Below are positions 24,982-33,972 of a DNA stretch of 64,000 nt, one piece after another. The notes beneath the pieces are model-generated. The model saw only the letters and a program-made list of their open reading frames with translations. It did not search any database and had not been told where the DNA came from. Position 1 is the first letter of the stretch, and each line of letters starts with the position of its first letter. The position numbers were made by a program, and so were the translations under genes. Source of the stretch: Granulosicoccus sp965214025 (GTDB lineage: Bacteria > Pseudomonadota > Gammaproteobacteria > Granulosicoccales > Granulosicoccaceae); NCBI GenBank assembly GCA_965214025.1, contig CBDCAW010000057.1, positions 90,672 through 154,671 on the forward strand, read 5' to 3'.

Positions 24982-27138
24982 ATGGATGTCTCTGACCTGC
25001 TCGATTCCCTGAACGACGCTCAACGCGAAGCCGTTTCGGCACCTCCCGGCCACCTGCTGGTTCAGGCCGGTGCCGGCAGCGGCAAGACACGGGTACTGGT
25101 GCACCGCATCGCCTGGTTGAACCGGGTGGAGGGAGTCTCTCCGTTCGGCATCATGGCGGTCACGTTCACCAACAAGGCGGCGAAAGAGATGCGCAGCCGG
25201 GTCGAAGGCTTGCTCGGGCAGGCGCTGGGGCCGATGTGGGTGGGCACCTTTCATGGCATAGCGCATCGGTTCCTGCGTGCCCACTGGAAGGAGGCGGACT
25301 TGCCGCAGGCGTTCCAGATTCTCGATAGCGACGACCAGCTGCGACTGGTCAAGCGCACCATTCGTACGCTGGAGCTCGATGAAACCCATTTCCCTCCGCG
25401 TCAGGTGCAATGGTTCATCAACGGCCACAAGGATGAGGGGCGTCGGCCGCAGCATATCGATGATCAGAACGATCCGATCACCGCACAGTTCATCCGTGTC
25501 TACAGTGCTTACGAGGCAGCCTGCAGACGTGCCGGTGCCATCGACTTCGCCGAACTGCTGTTGCGTGCGCTGGAAACACTGCGCGATACGGAATCGTTGC
25601 TGCAGCACTATCGCAAGCGCTTCAGGCATTTGCTGATTGACGAGTTCCAGGATACCAACGCCATTCAATACGCGTGGATCCGGCTGTTGGCGGGTGACAA
25701 GGGTTTCGTGTTCGCGGTCGGTGACGATGACCAGTCCATCTATGCCTGGCGTGGTGCACGGGTCGAGAACATCCTTAATTTCAACCAGGACCTGCCCGGG
25801 GCGGAGCTGGTTCGCCTGGAGCAGAACTACCGATCCACCGGCAATATCCTGTCAGCGGCCAACGCGTTGATCGACCGCAATTCCGGACGTCTGGGCAAGC
25901 GCCTGTGGACCTCTGACGCCGACGGTGCGTTGATCACGCTTTACAATGCCTACAACGAGACAGACGAGGCGCGTTTCATCGTCGAGACCATCGTCGACCA
26001 TGTCGCCGACGGCGGCCAACGCGGCGATTGCGCGGTGCTCTATCGCTCGAACGCACAGTCGCGCGTGGTCGAGGAATACCTGGTCGCCGCCGGTGTGAAG
26101 TACCGGGTGTACGGTGGGTTGCGCTTCTTTGACCGTGCCGAGATCAAAGACACGCTTGCCTACCTGCGGTTGATCACCCACACCTACGACGATGTCTCCT
26201 TCGAGCGCATCGTCAATCAGCCCGCTCGCGGTATCGGTGACAAGACGGTCGCGCAGATCCGTGAGGCGGCCAGGGCGAATGGCGAACCACTGTGGCAGGC
26301 GGCGCAGCGGCTGGTCACTGAAAAGCGTCTTGCCGGGCGGGCGAACACGGCAGTGGCGAAGTTCCTCATGCTCATCGAAACTATCCAGCAGGGTGTCGAT
26401 GGTCAGGCACTGCCGCAGATGGTGCAGACCGTCAGCGAGATGTCCGGACTCATCGAGCACTTCAAGAAGGACCAGAGCGACAAGGGCCTGATGCGGGTGG
26501 AGAACGTGGAAGAGTTGTCCGGCGCCGCTCGAACCTTCGCCTGGTCTCTGAGTGATGAGCCAGAGCTCGACGCGGTCGATGAATTCCTGGCGCATGCAGC
26601 GCTCGAATCCGGTGAGGGTCAGGCCGACGATGACGACTGTGTGCAGCTGATGACGCTGCATTCGGCCAAGGGCCTTGAGTTTCCCATGGTATTCATGGCC
26701 GGCATGGAGCAGGGACTGTTCCCACATCAGCGCTCTACCGAAGACCCGGCGCGCATGGAGGAGGAGCGCCGACTCTGCTACGTGGGCATCACGCGAGCGG
26801 AGAAGAAGCTGTACATGACGATGGCCGAACAACGGCGCCTGCACGGTCGCGATCAGTACAACCCACCGTCGAAATTCGTCGGTGAACTACCCGGCGAGCT
26901 GCTCGAGGAGATCCGCCCGCGAATGCAGGTCAGCCAACCGGTGTATCAACCGCAAAGCTTCAAGGAAGAGAACCACACCGGCCTGAGCATCGGCCAGGCG
27001 GTCAAGCACGGCAAGTTCGGCGTCGGCACCGTGCTCGATCACGAAGGGCGTGGTAACCAGGCGCGGGTACAGGTGAACTTCGAAGAGGCGGGTAGCAAAT
27101 GGCTGGTGCTGGCCTACGCGAATCTGCAGCCGGCCTGA
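24982..27138 (+). CDS. uvrD: DNA helicase II, UvrD
   Basis: 718-residue SF1A 3'-5' helicase used in nucleotide-excision and mismatch repair. Motif I QAGAGSGKTRVL near residue 30, Ia TFTNKAAKEM, II DEFQDTN near 215, III GDDDQSIYAWRGA, IV EQNYRSTGNIL, V/VI TLHSAKGLEFPMVFMAGMEQGLFPH and YVGITRAEKKLYMT. The C-terminal KHGKFGVGTVL is the Tudor-like RNA-polymerase-interacting region. Full length, monocistronic. Confidence 0.96.
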   Translation: MDVSDLLDSLNDAQREAVSAPPGHLLVQAGAGSGKTRVLVHRIAWLNRVEGVSPFGIMAVTFTNKAAKEMRSRVEGLLGQALGPMWVGTFHGIAHRFLRAHWKEADLPQAFQILDSDDQLRLVKRTIRTLELDETHFPPRQVQWFINGHKDEGRRPQHIDDQNDPITAQFIRVYSAYEAACRRAGAIDFAELLLRALETLRDTESLLQHYRKRFRHLLIDEFQDTNAIQYAWIRLLAGDKGFVFAVGDDDQSIYAWRGARVENILNFNQDLPGAELVRLEQNYRSTGNILSAANALIDRNSGRLGKRLWTSDADGALITLYNAYNETDEARFIVETIVDHVADGGQRGDCAVLYRSNAQSRVVEEYLVAAGVKYRVYGGLRFFDRAEIKDTLAYLRLITHTYDDVSFERIVNQPARGIGDKTVAQIREAARANGEPLWQAAQRLVTEKRLAGRANTAVAKFLMLIETIQQGVDGQALPQMVQTVSEMSGLIEHFKKDQSDKGLMRVENVEELSGAARTFAWSLSDEPELDAVDEFLAHAALESGEGQADDDDCVQLMTLHSAKGLEFPMVFMAGMEQGLFPHQRSTEDPARMEEERRLCYVGITRAEKKLYMTMAEQRRLHGRDQYNPPSKFVGELPGELLEEIRPRMQVSQPVYQPQSFKEENHTGLSIGQAVKHGKFGVGTVLDHEGRGNQARVQVNFEEAGSKWLVLAYANLQPA

Positions 27139-27225
27139 TTGCAGGCCCGTGCATGGAACCGGGGCGAAGCGTGGAATCGGGCAAGGCCGTTGCATGCGGT
27201 AGCCCACGCCCCTTCCGGATACGCT

Positions 27226-27648
27226 TCAGGCACGGCGGTCGGTTGGCTGGACCAGATCCCACAGGTTGCCATACAGGTCGGCGAACACGCCGACCGTACC
27301 GTAGCTCTCCTCACGCGGTCCACCCTTGACGAACTGCACACCCCGGGAACGATATAGCTCGTAATCGCGCCAGAAATCGTCGGTGAAGAGAAACAGGAAG
27401 ACCCGCCCGCCCGTCTGATCACCAATCCTGGCTTCCTGCTCGGATCCCACGGCCCTGGCAAGCAACAGTTGGGCGCCCTCCGAGCCAGCAGGGGCGATAG
27501 ATACCCAGCGTTTAACCAGCGCGGGCCGCTGCGGATCTGCCAGCGGTGTGTCTTCCACGAGCGTGAAGCCCAGCGTGTGAACGTAGAAGTCGATGGCCTC
27601 GTCGTAGTCTCTGACGAGCAGTGTGGTACGGGCGAGAAACTGGTTCAT
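27226..27648 (-). CDS. VOC (glyoxalase/extradiol-like) family protein
   Basis: 140-residue vicinal-oxygen-chelate protein with one beta-alpha-beta-beta-beta pair (TTLLVRDYDEAIDFYVHTLGFTLVEDTPL; second half FTDDFWRDYELYRSRGVQF.....REESYGTVGVFADLYGNLWDLVQ). Many relatives are lactoylglutathione-lyase-like or antibiotic-resistance proteins; the substrate is not predictable. It lies 16 bp downstream of the flavin reductase gene and is probably co-transcribed with it. Confidence 0.8.
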   Translation of the reverse strand: MNQFLARTTLLVRDYDEAIDFYVHTLGFTLVEDTPLADPQRPALVKRWVSIAPAGSEGAQLLLARAVGSEQEARIGDQTGGRVFLFLFTDDFWRDYELYRSRGVQFVKGGPREESYGTVGVFADLYGNLWDLVQPTDRRA

Positions 27649-27664
27649 GTCGGTTCCGCGGCCC

Positions 27665-28150
27665 TCAGAAGATCCGGGATTCGAGTCCGGCTGCCATCAG
27701 CATGCCCAGTTCCCGGCAGTCATCGGCGAAGCGGTCCTGGAAATCCCCCTGCAGTACCAGCGCCGGTTGCACGGCTTTCCAACGAAGCCCCGTGACGATT
27801 CGTTCGACCGCCGTGGTGGTACCGGCTCCATCGTTGCCGGCTCGCACGTAGAGTGCATAGGGTCGGCCTTGCGTTGAATCCAGACAGGGGTGATAGATGC
27901 GCTCGAAGAAATCCTTGATCAGACCGCTCATGTACGCGAAGTTTTCGGTGGTGCCGATGATGATGCCATCCGCTTGCAGTACATCATCGGCCGTGGCATC
28001 GAGTGGCGTTTTCAGTGTTGCCGTCACGCCCTCGATGGCACTGTCCCGTGCACCTGCCAGGGCGGCCTCTGCCAGCCGTATCGTGTTGACCGATGGTTGA
28101 TTGCAGACGATCAGCAGCTGTCTGGCTTCGGTGCCGTCGGAGTGATGCAT
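27665..28150 (-). CDS. Flavodoxin/NADPH-dependent FMN reductase family protein
   Basis: 161 residues of the flavodoxin-like fold: LLIVCNQPSVNTIRLAEAAL (phosphate-binding loop region), ADGIIIGTTENFAYMSGLIKDFFERIY (the GTPxY-like flavin loop) and a conserved PYALYVRAGNDGAGTT. Such proteins reduce flavins or quinones with NAD(P)H. Upstream of, and probably co-transcribed with, the VOC protein. Confidence 0.78.
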   Translation of the reverse strand: MHHSDGTEARQLLIVCNQPSVNTIRLAEAALAGARDSAIEGVTATLKTPLDATADDVLQADGIIIGTTENFAYMSGLIKDFFERIYHPCLDSTQGRPYALYVRAGNDGAGTTTAVERIVTGLRWKAVQPALVLQGDFQDRFADDCRELGMLMAAGLESRIF

Positions 28151-28199
28151 GGGATTTGCCAGCCGCTGGAGGACTACCGGAACCGCCGCTCACAGCACA

Positions 28200-29322
28200 T
28201 CAGCGAACGTCCAGATCGCTGTCGACCTCCAGTTGCAGCACTGTACCGGATAGCGCACGAATGACGACGGTATAGGCCTGGCCGCCCTCGAAGCTGACAT
28301 CCTGAGGGGCGAATCGGTCGGCACTGTCGATCAATGTGTAATCGCCGGCAGGCACTTCGCGGTAACCGCTGTCGGGTGCGTCGAAGGAGATTCCGGTGAA
28401 CTCGGCCTCTACCCCGCCGCCACCGGGCCCACGGGATTCCAGCAGCAGATCGGCCACCCTCTGCGGATCGCCGAGCTCTGATGACTGCAACACTCTGACT
28501 TTCGAGAGCGTCACATCGGAACTGCCGGATTCGGTACTCAACGGTACCGCATCGAGCCCACCGGCACTGTCGCGCGCGACCAACGTGGTCACGCTGCCAG
28601 TACCCAGATTGAGATCCAGCATGAACGGCGCTGCCTCACCGTTGCCGGCCGGACCGTCGCGCAGCTGTACGAAGCTGGTGCCCACGGGCAACTTCAGATG
28701 TGAGCTGGCGGTATTGGCGGGGATCGGCACTTCGTTGGCCTGAGCTTCGTTGAGACCGCCGGTGATCAACAGGACCTCGATCTCACGCGGGTTGACCACG
28801 GTGAGCAGCGCATCGTTTCGTGGGGTGGTGATCTGTGTGTTGTCGAACAATGGGGCGGTGATCTCAGCCAGTGCAGGCCCTTCGATAGCGCCCGTATCGA
28901 TTGGCGAGCCCTGTACACCCACCGAGGTCGCCCCGAAATCACCAGCCGGTTCGCTGTTGTCACCGCTTGTATCTGGGTCTGGGTCCTGGGTCTGGTGCCG
29001 GGCCTGTGTCTGCATCGGTCTCTACACCGGTCTCTGTACTGTCAGTCGCGTCCGCTTCCACGCCTGCGCCGTTGCTTGCGTTCGTGTCCGGGCCGTCATC
29101 GTTGCTCGCGCCCGCGTCTAGGCCCCCCGCTGCCGGCGGTTCCTGCATCTCCGACAAACCGTTTTCCGCCGTCGGGGGTGCCGAGGCTATCGGAGCCGCC
29201 GGGCCCGCATCGCCGCCGTCGTCGGTACCGAACAGCCCACCGTCGCACGCGCCGAGCATGCCAGCGAGCAACAGGACGAGCAAAGTGGCGGGCAAACCGC
29301 GCTTGTCAGGCATCGACGCCAT
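28200..29322 (-). pseudogene. DUF4397-like lipoprotein gene split by one frameshift
   Basis: The 5' part encodes a lipoprotein signal with lipobox LLAGMLGAC and an Ala/Asp/Gly-rich linker, and terminates near 28960. The 3' part, in another frame, continues the linker and a beta-sandwich region like DUF4397 (LLTVVNPREIEVLLI, GTSFVQLRDG, GDYTLIDSADR). At the junction the minus strand has GACCCA units interrupted by one extra G (plus-strand CC at 28985-28986). Removing it gives one frame of about 370 residues with a Pro-Asp repeat. The start codon overlaps the end of the DUF6502 gene. Sequence error and true mutation are both possible. Confidence 0.7.
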
Positions 29323-30154
29323 CGGATTCCTCAGGCTGTGTTCGGCTTTCCAAAGGCTCTTCTATCAGATAAACGCCTAGGCCGGTTCGATACCTGCCCT
29401 CTCCTTCGACTGTCGGATTCGCTTCCCGGTCATACTTTGAAAGCTCCCGATCGAGATCACGCAGCAAGGCCATGGCCTTGTCGGTACCGATCTTCCGGAA
29501 TCGCTCATGGCCCAGGGAAGTCACGTTGTCGTAGGCAACGCTCATCTGAAGGCGACGCCGATGTGAACCGGACATGGGCTCGCCGGACAAGTTGTTTTCG
29601 AGCGTAGTGAGAAGGTCATAGGCGCTGGTGGCGAAGATATCCAGCAGGGCATCTTCGCTGTGATGCGGAACATAGCCCGCGTGCTCCAGGCGTACCGTGC
29701 CGTTGGTTTCGGTGACGGTTCCCACTCGCAGCAGCTCATCGAGCATGGCGCGCGGTGGCACGTCGCCGCCGTGTTGCTTGACCAAGCGGTTGAAGGAATC
29801 ATTGGCATCGCCATAGCTCAGCTGCCTGGGATTACCGTCCTGATCGTGAAAATCAGTATCCTGCAGCCAGCCGGTGATCACACGCACGGCCCGGTTGTGC
29901 TTGCTGACCCCGGTGTTCACTTCGGCGGGCAGATCCATCACACGCTTCACTTCCTTGCGATTGATGCCGGTAATGATGGCGATACGCGAAACCGATGGCC
30001 GTTTCTCATTCAGGCTGAAGCTGTTGCCAGCCTCGCTCACGTAGGCTTGCTTCGACCAGTTGGCGAACTCGGCATGCGATACGCCGTGGCGTAGCAGCAA
30101 CCTCACCAACGGTGCCAGCACGCGCGTGACTGCTTTTTGCAGAGAGTCGTTCAT
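29306..30154 (-). CDS. DUF6502 family protein
   Basis: About 282 residues from the ATG at 30154. The opening (LQKAVTRVLAPLVRLLLRHGVSHAEFANWSKQAYV) and the helix-turn-helix-like stretch (PSVSRIAIITGINRKEVKRV) match the uncharacterised DUF6502 family, which I would guess is DNA-binding. No catalytic motif. Its 3' end overlaps the start of the frameshifted lipoprotein gene, so the two are probably one operon. Function unknown. Confidence 0.65.
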   Translation of the reverse strand: MNDSLQKAVTRVLAPLVRLLLRHGVSHAEFANWSKQAYVSEAGNSFSLNEKRPSVSRIAIITGINRKEVKRVMDLPAEVNTGVSKHNRAVRVITGWLQDTDFHDQDGNPRQLSYGDANDSFNRLVKQHGGDVPPRAMLDELLRVGTVTETNGTVRLEHAGYVPHHSEDALLDIFATSAYDLLTTLENNLSGEPMSGSHRRRLQMSVAYDNVTSLGHERFRKIGTDKAMALLRDLDRELSKYDREANPTVEGEGRYRTGLGVYLIEEPLESRTQPEESDGVDA

Positions 30155-30304
30155 CAGTGGGATAATTGTCCCATACAATGATTGCTCACGCTAGCGTTTG
30201 CCCGCCGCGCTGGCTTAAATCACTGTTCAAAGCGCATTGTACCCTTTCGATACAAGGCTTTACGGGCTAAGGCCGATTCTTCGACCCTGCAATGGACGAT
30301 GGTC

Positions 30305-30730
30305 TCAAGGGCTACCGTCAACCGGTGCGGGTAGGCGATACATGTCGGTGATCGTAGGCTTGCCGTTGATGCACTGATCGGTGTCGGTGGGCACGGTGAT
30401 CATGACCGGATCTGCCGTCAACATGGCTTCGAGTGCCACGCTTTCGAGCAATGCCTTGCCGTTCGTCGGCGGCATGGCAGCCGTATCCAGAGTGAGTACC
30501 GAGCCGTGGCAGTTTATCGGCCCGATGCTATGAGGAATCCGGATGGTCAGGTAATCGCGGCCGTTCACCGACGCCCGACGAACCTCGTGCAACTCGGTGG
30601 CCAAAGTCTCGTGACTTGCCATGGCCACGGCTTGTTCAGCGATTGACAGCAAGAACAAGCCTGCCAGTATTCCGCTGATGCCGACCAACGTGACAAAGCC
30701 AATGCCACTGCCTGAGCTACCTGTCTTCAT
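30305..30730 (-). CDS. Hypothetical single-span or secreted protein
   Basis: 141 residues from the ATG at 30730. A hydrophobic segment (GFVTLVGISGILAGLFLLSI, about 12-31) acts as signal or anchor. The rest is a small beta-rich domain with two cysteines (PINCHGSVL, DQCINGK) that may form a disulfide in the periplasm. No family recognised. Flanked by AT-rich DNA upstream (30810-30917), where its promoter probably lies. Confidence 0.55.
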   Translation of the reverse strand: MKTGSSGSGIGFVTLVGISGILAGLFLLSIAEQAVAMASHETLATELHEVRRASVNGRDYLTIRIPHSIGPINCHGSVLTLDTAAMPPTNGKALLESVALEAMLTADPVMITVPTDTDQCINGKPTITDMYRLPAPVDGSP

Positions 30731-30917
30731 CGCGCGTCCCTCGGATTCGTTGACCCTGCCTCGTCGGATACTGGCCAGAGCCAGAACGAGACTGCAGGTT
30801 GCTTCCATGTTGTCCAGGGAATCTTACAATAATTGATGCGTTATTACCATTTTGTTATCACGTTAGCCTGACGGCGGGTATTCCACACGTAACCTGTTGG
30901 TGCGCAATGCGATGACG

Positions 30918-32645
30918 TCAGGCCACCTTCGCAACCGTGCCGTCATCGTTCGAAGCATCACCGGCCCGGAGCCCCGCTCCGCTCTCGCCGAGAGCGCTGC
31001 ACAACAGGCGAATCAGCTCGCGTTGCCTCACCGGTCGATGGATGATGCCCGCGAGCCTTGAGTCCGGGTGCGGATTCGCAGGCCCGACGTTCATTGCATG
31101 GCGTTCCATACGCACAAGCCGTACCGAATCGAAGACGGGGTCGGCCTCGATGCAACGGGTGAACACGTCGCCGTTCATGTCGGGTAACGCCGAATCGAAC
31201 AACACGATCTCGTGAAGTCGTTCAGCGTTGCACGCCCCGCGCAGACATTCAAGGCCGGCTTCGGCCGACGCTTCGCAGTCGACCAGCATGTCTTGAGATC
31301 GCAGTACGGCGAGCAGGTGCTCACGCATGTGCAGGTGGCTCTCCACCAGCAGGATACGGCAACCCGCGAGGGCCGGTTCCGGACCACGAGCACACGTTTC
31401 ATTAGCCTCCGGCAGCAGCAGTTCAAACCAGAAGACACTCCCATGGCCGGGCCCATGACCGGGCTGGGAATCCACTCCGATCAGGCCTCCCATGCCTTCG
31501 ATCAGCTGCCGGCAGATAGACAGCCCCGGATCGCAGGCGCCGGCATCTTCAGGCGTCTCGCGAGCGGGGTGCTCGAGCGGATCGAAGACGCTGTCGTGCA
31601 GGCGTGCATCGAAGCCTGTACCGGTATCGATTACGGAGAAGCGCAGGGTCCCGCCCGCTTCGGTTTTGCCCATGCGTTCGACATGAATCCGGACGTCGCC
31701 TGCAATGGTGAATCTCACAGCGTTCGACACCAGGTTCAGCAATACAGTGTATATACGTTCCCGATCCCCGATTACCTGGCTGGGAGCATCGTCCGCCAGG
31801 TGAGCAATGAGCTCCAGGCCCTTGTCGTGAGCCTGTTCGGCAAGTTCGGCCACCACGTCGTCGACGAGCTCTTCCAGGTTCAGCACGCGGGCATCGACGA
31901 AGACCGCCTCACCTTCGCCGATGCCAAGGGCATGCGGCGGGGTTCTCATCGCCAGCGCCATGCCAGCCCGAAGATCGAGCATGCCGCCGAGCTCGTTCAC
32001 GGCGGACGTCAGGCCGGTCAGTTCTCGGGCACCGGCAAGCCGCAGGGGGCCTTCCGAACGACCTTCGTGCAGCCGGATCGTATAGTCGTTGATGGCTTGT
32101 ATCGGCTTTACCACGATCGCTTCGAACACCAGCAGCAACAGCAGGCCCAGCAGCAGCGCAATTCCCAGCGCATAGGAATAGACGGTCACGATCTCGTCTC
32201 GAATGAAGGCATGCTGCTCGGTCACGTTCCACGTCACCTCGATACGGCCGAAGTTCTCATCGGCAAGCGAAACGTTCTGGCTGAGCTGAATGCGCTGTGC
32301 CAGTGGTGCCTTCCAGCTACCGGCTTCGCGGTTCCAGGAGCTCAGGGGCAGTTCGTCCTCATTGAACACGTTGACCCGTTCCACTTGCGGGTCCACGGTT
32401 GCCAGTTGCGACAACATCGTACTCAGCACCGGTCGATCTTCACTGATAATCGCATCCAGCGACGTGGCAGCCAGCATCGCCACGAGCTTGCGTGATTGCT
32501 CTTCGAAATTTCTCTCGAAAGCCCGCGTTTCCAGCTGGCGTATGAATTCGGCAGCGCCCAGTGCGACGATCAGTATCGTCACCCCGACGGTCACGATGAT
32601 CTGCCCACGTAACGGCCAGCCGTTCAGCACGCGTGCCAGCATCAT
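30918..32645 (-). CDS. Hybrid sensor-kinase-like protein lacking the H-box
   Basis: About 575 residues from the ATG at 32645. Membrane segment at about 15-33, periplasmic domain 34-155, second membrane segment 157-177, HAMP region to about 230, HATPase domain about 260-400 (N-box NLVSNAVRFT, G1 DTGTGF, weak G2 DPGLSI) and a receiver-like domain about 425-550. Where the HisKA dimerisation helices should be there is only a short AMRTPPHALG, resembling an H-box without the phospho-accepting His, and the second helix is missing. In the receiver the Asp is kept (LFDSALPDMNG) but the conserved Lys is Arg (IIHRPV). It follows a PhnD-like gene by 34 bp. Confidence 0.8.
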   Translation of the reverse strand: MMLARVLNGWPLRGQIIVTVGVTILIVALGAAEFIRQLETRAFERNFEEQSRKLVAMLAATSLDAIISEDRPVLSTMLSQLATVDPQVERVNVFNEDELPLSSWNREAGSWKAPLAQRIQLSQNVSLADENFGRIEVTWNVTEQHAFIRDEIVTVYSYALGIALLLGLLLLLVFEAIVVKPIQAINDYTIRLHEGRSEGPLRLAGARELTGLTSAVNELGGMLDLRAGMALAMRTPPHALGIGEGEAVFVDARVLNLEELVDDVVAELAEQAHDKGLELIAHLADDAPSQVIGDRERIYTVLLNLVSNAVRFTIAGDVRIHVERMGKTEAGGTLRFSVIDTGTGFDARLHDSVFDPLEHPARETPEDAGACDPGLSICRQLIEGMGGLIGVDSQPGHGPGHGSVFWFELLLPEANETCARGPEPALAGCRILLVESHLHMREHLLAVLRSQDMLVDCEASAEAGLECLRGACNAERLHEIVLFDSALPDMNGDVFTRCIEADPVFDSVRLVRMERHAMNVGPANPHPDSRLAGIIHRPVRQRELIRLLCSALGESGAGLRAGDASNDDGTVAKVA

Positions 32646-32679
32646 GTCGAAGGGCTGCCAGGCTTCGCCCGCTGCGAGG

Positions 32680-33930
32680 TCATGGCTCGTTCGGCTGGAT
32701 CGTCGAGAGAATGGTGCCGGGCAGCTGCACGTCCACTTCGACATCGTTGCGGCCAGGCCTGCGTGCATCGGCACCCTGTTGATCGAAATCGAGATTGATG
32801 ACTACCTTGCCTTTGCCCTTTTCCGACATCGCCGACGCCAGCAGGTCGGAAGGAAGACGAATCGATATGGTCAGCGCATCGCCTGCCTGCGAATCGGCAG
32901 GGGCAGCAGGCCGGTTCGACACCTCGGCACTCTCGTCCCGTCGAGGTTCTGAAGGCGGGTTCGCGCCGGTGGGCGCTCTTGCCGCCGCTACCGACGGCTC
33001 GCGCATGTAGTCAGGTGCTGCCGGATCGGCGAAGAACCGGTAGTTGTCTTCCATGGCTCGTCGAGTACTCTGATATCTTTCGTCGTCCGCGGGCGCGAAG
33101 CCACTGATATTGAGAGTCTTCAGCAGCTCCGCATCGTCGAGGCCGAGCAAGGTTTCCTGCAGGGCATCGGTGATATCGGCCGGCAGGTCGGAGCGGGCGA
33201 CCCAGGGTTGGGTCACGTTGGTGAAGCGAGCCAGCTCGCGCAGCGGTTCCCCGGCATTCACCAGCGAGCGAAACGTATCGCCATCGAGTGCGCCGGCATC
33301 GTAGTCACCCGCAGCCACGGCGGTGCCTACCCTGTCGTTTCGGCCAAGGTATTCGTAGCGGGCCAGGTCGGCCGCCAGTACGCCCTGCTGTTGAAGGTAT
33401 TGCTGCGAGAGGTAGCGGCCGATCGTCGAACCCTCATCGCCGAAGGCAAAACTCTTGCCTTTCAGCTCCTGCACCGAGCGGGTCGTCGAGATGGCTTGCA
33501 CCGCGATGATGCCGAGGTAGGGATCGTCTTCGTCGACCTGCTCGATGGCGAGCAGCTGTATACCCTGGTTGGCACGCCTCGCGTCGACATAGGCGGCTGG
33601 CTGCAGGCGTGAGAAATCGAACAGGCCGTTGGCCAGAGAGGCGATGCTTGCGTCCAGCTCCCCGGCGATCTGCAGGCGAATTTCCACCGGGCGTTGCAGG
33701 TGTTGCGCCATGCCTGCCTCGATGGCCGCCAGCGTGGGCTTGAACAGCGTGACCATGGCCGATGGCCTGTTGTCGCTGAACACCCCGAAGTTCAGCTGCA
33801 GTAGCTCCTGTGCAGTCGCCGCGGAGCCTGGCAGCAGTGCGTACAGCACGCTGCCGCGCAACGCCAATGCACGCAGGGGGCGTAACGAGGGCAGGTGGCT
33901 GAGCCACCGAGCAGGTATCGACAGTTGCAT
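32680..33930 (-). CDS. PhnD-like periplasmic substrate-binding protein with C-terminal extension
   Basis: 416 residues. Signal sequence in about 1-42, then a PhnD/SsuA-type type 2 binding fold (NFGVFSDNRPSAMVTLFKPTLA; FSRLQPAAYVDAR; KSFAFGDEGSTIGRYLSQQYLQ; AAGDYDAGALDGDTF). After about residue 315 comes a Pro/Ala/Ser linker and an extra 60-residue beta-rich end (KVVINLDFDQQG...). No ABC permease or ATPase is nearby. The next gene is a sensor-kinase-like protein with a periplasmic domain, so this probably works as a ligand-presenting co-sensor (inference). Confidence 0.82.
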   Translation of the reverse strand: MQLSIPARWLSHLPSLRPLRALALRGSVLYALLPGSAATAQELLQLNFGVFSDNRPSAMVTLFKPTLAAIEAGMAQHLQRPVEIRLQIAGELDASIASLANGLFDFSRLQPAAYVDARRANQGIQLLAIEQVDEDDPYLGIIAVQAISTTRSVQELKGKSFAFGDEGSTIGRYLSQQYLQQQGVLAADLARYEYLGRNDRVGTAVAAGDYDAGALDGDTFRSLVNAGEPLRELARFTNVTQPWVARSDLPADITDALQETLLGLDDAELLKTLNISGFAPADDERYQSTRRAMEDNYRFFADPAAPDYMREPSVAAARAPTGANPPSEPRRDESAEVSNRPAAPADSQAGDALTISIRLPSDLLASAMSEKGKGKVVINLDFDQQGADARRPGRNDVEVDVQLPGTILSTIQPNEP

Positions 33931-33972
33931 ACGTTCGCACGTAGCAAGTTTCGGGCTAATGGATGACGGACC

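Noticed and set aside
28985..28986. Programmed ribosomal frameshifting in the lipoprotein gene
   Set aside because: No slippery heptamer or stimulating structure is apparent, and similar single-base shifts occur in unrelated genes of the window.
31212..32495. 427-codon plus-strand frame opposite the sensor kinase
   Set aside because: Antisense to recognised HATPase and receiver motifs, with no protein-like pattern.
7634..33930. A phosphonate system made of phnN and the PhnD-like protein
   Set aside because: They are 25 kb apart, with no C-P lyase or ABC genes. The PhnD-like protein pairs with a sensor instead.
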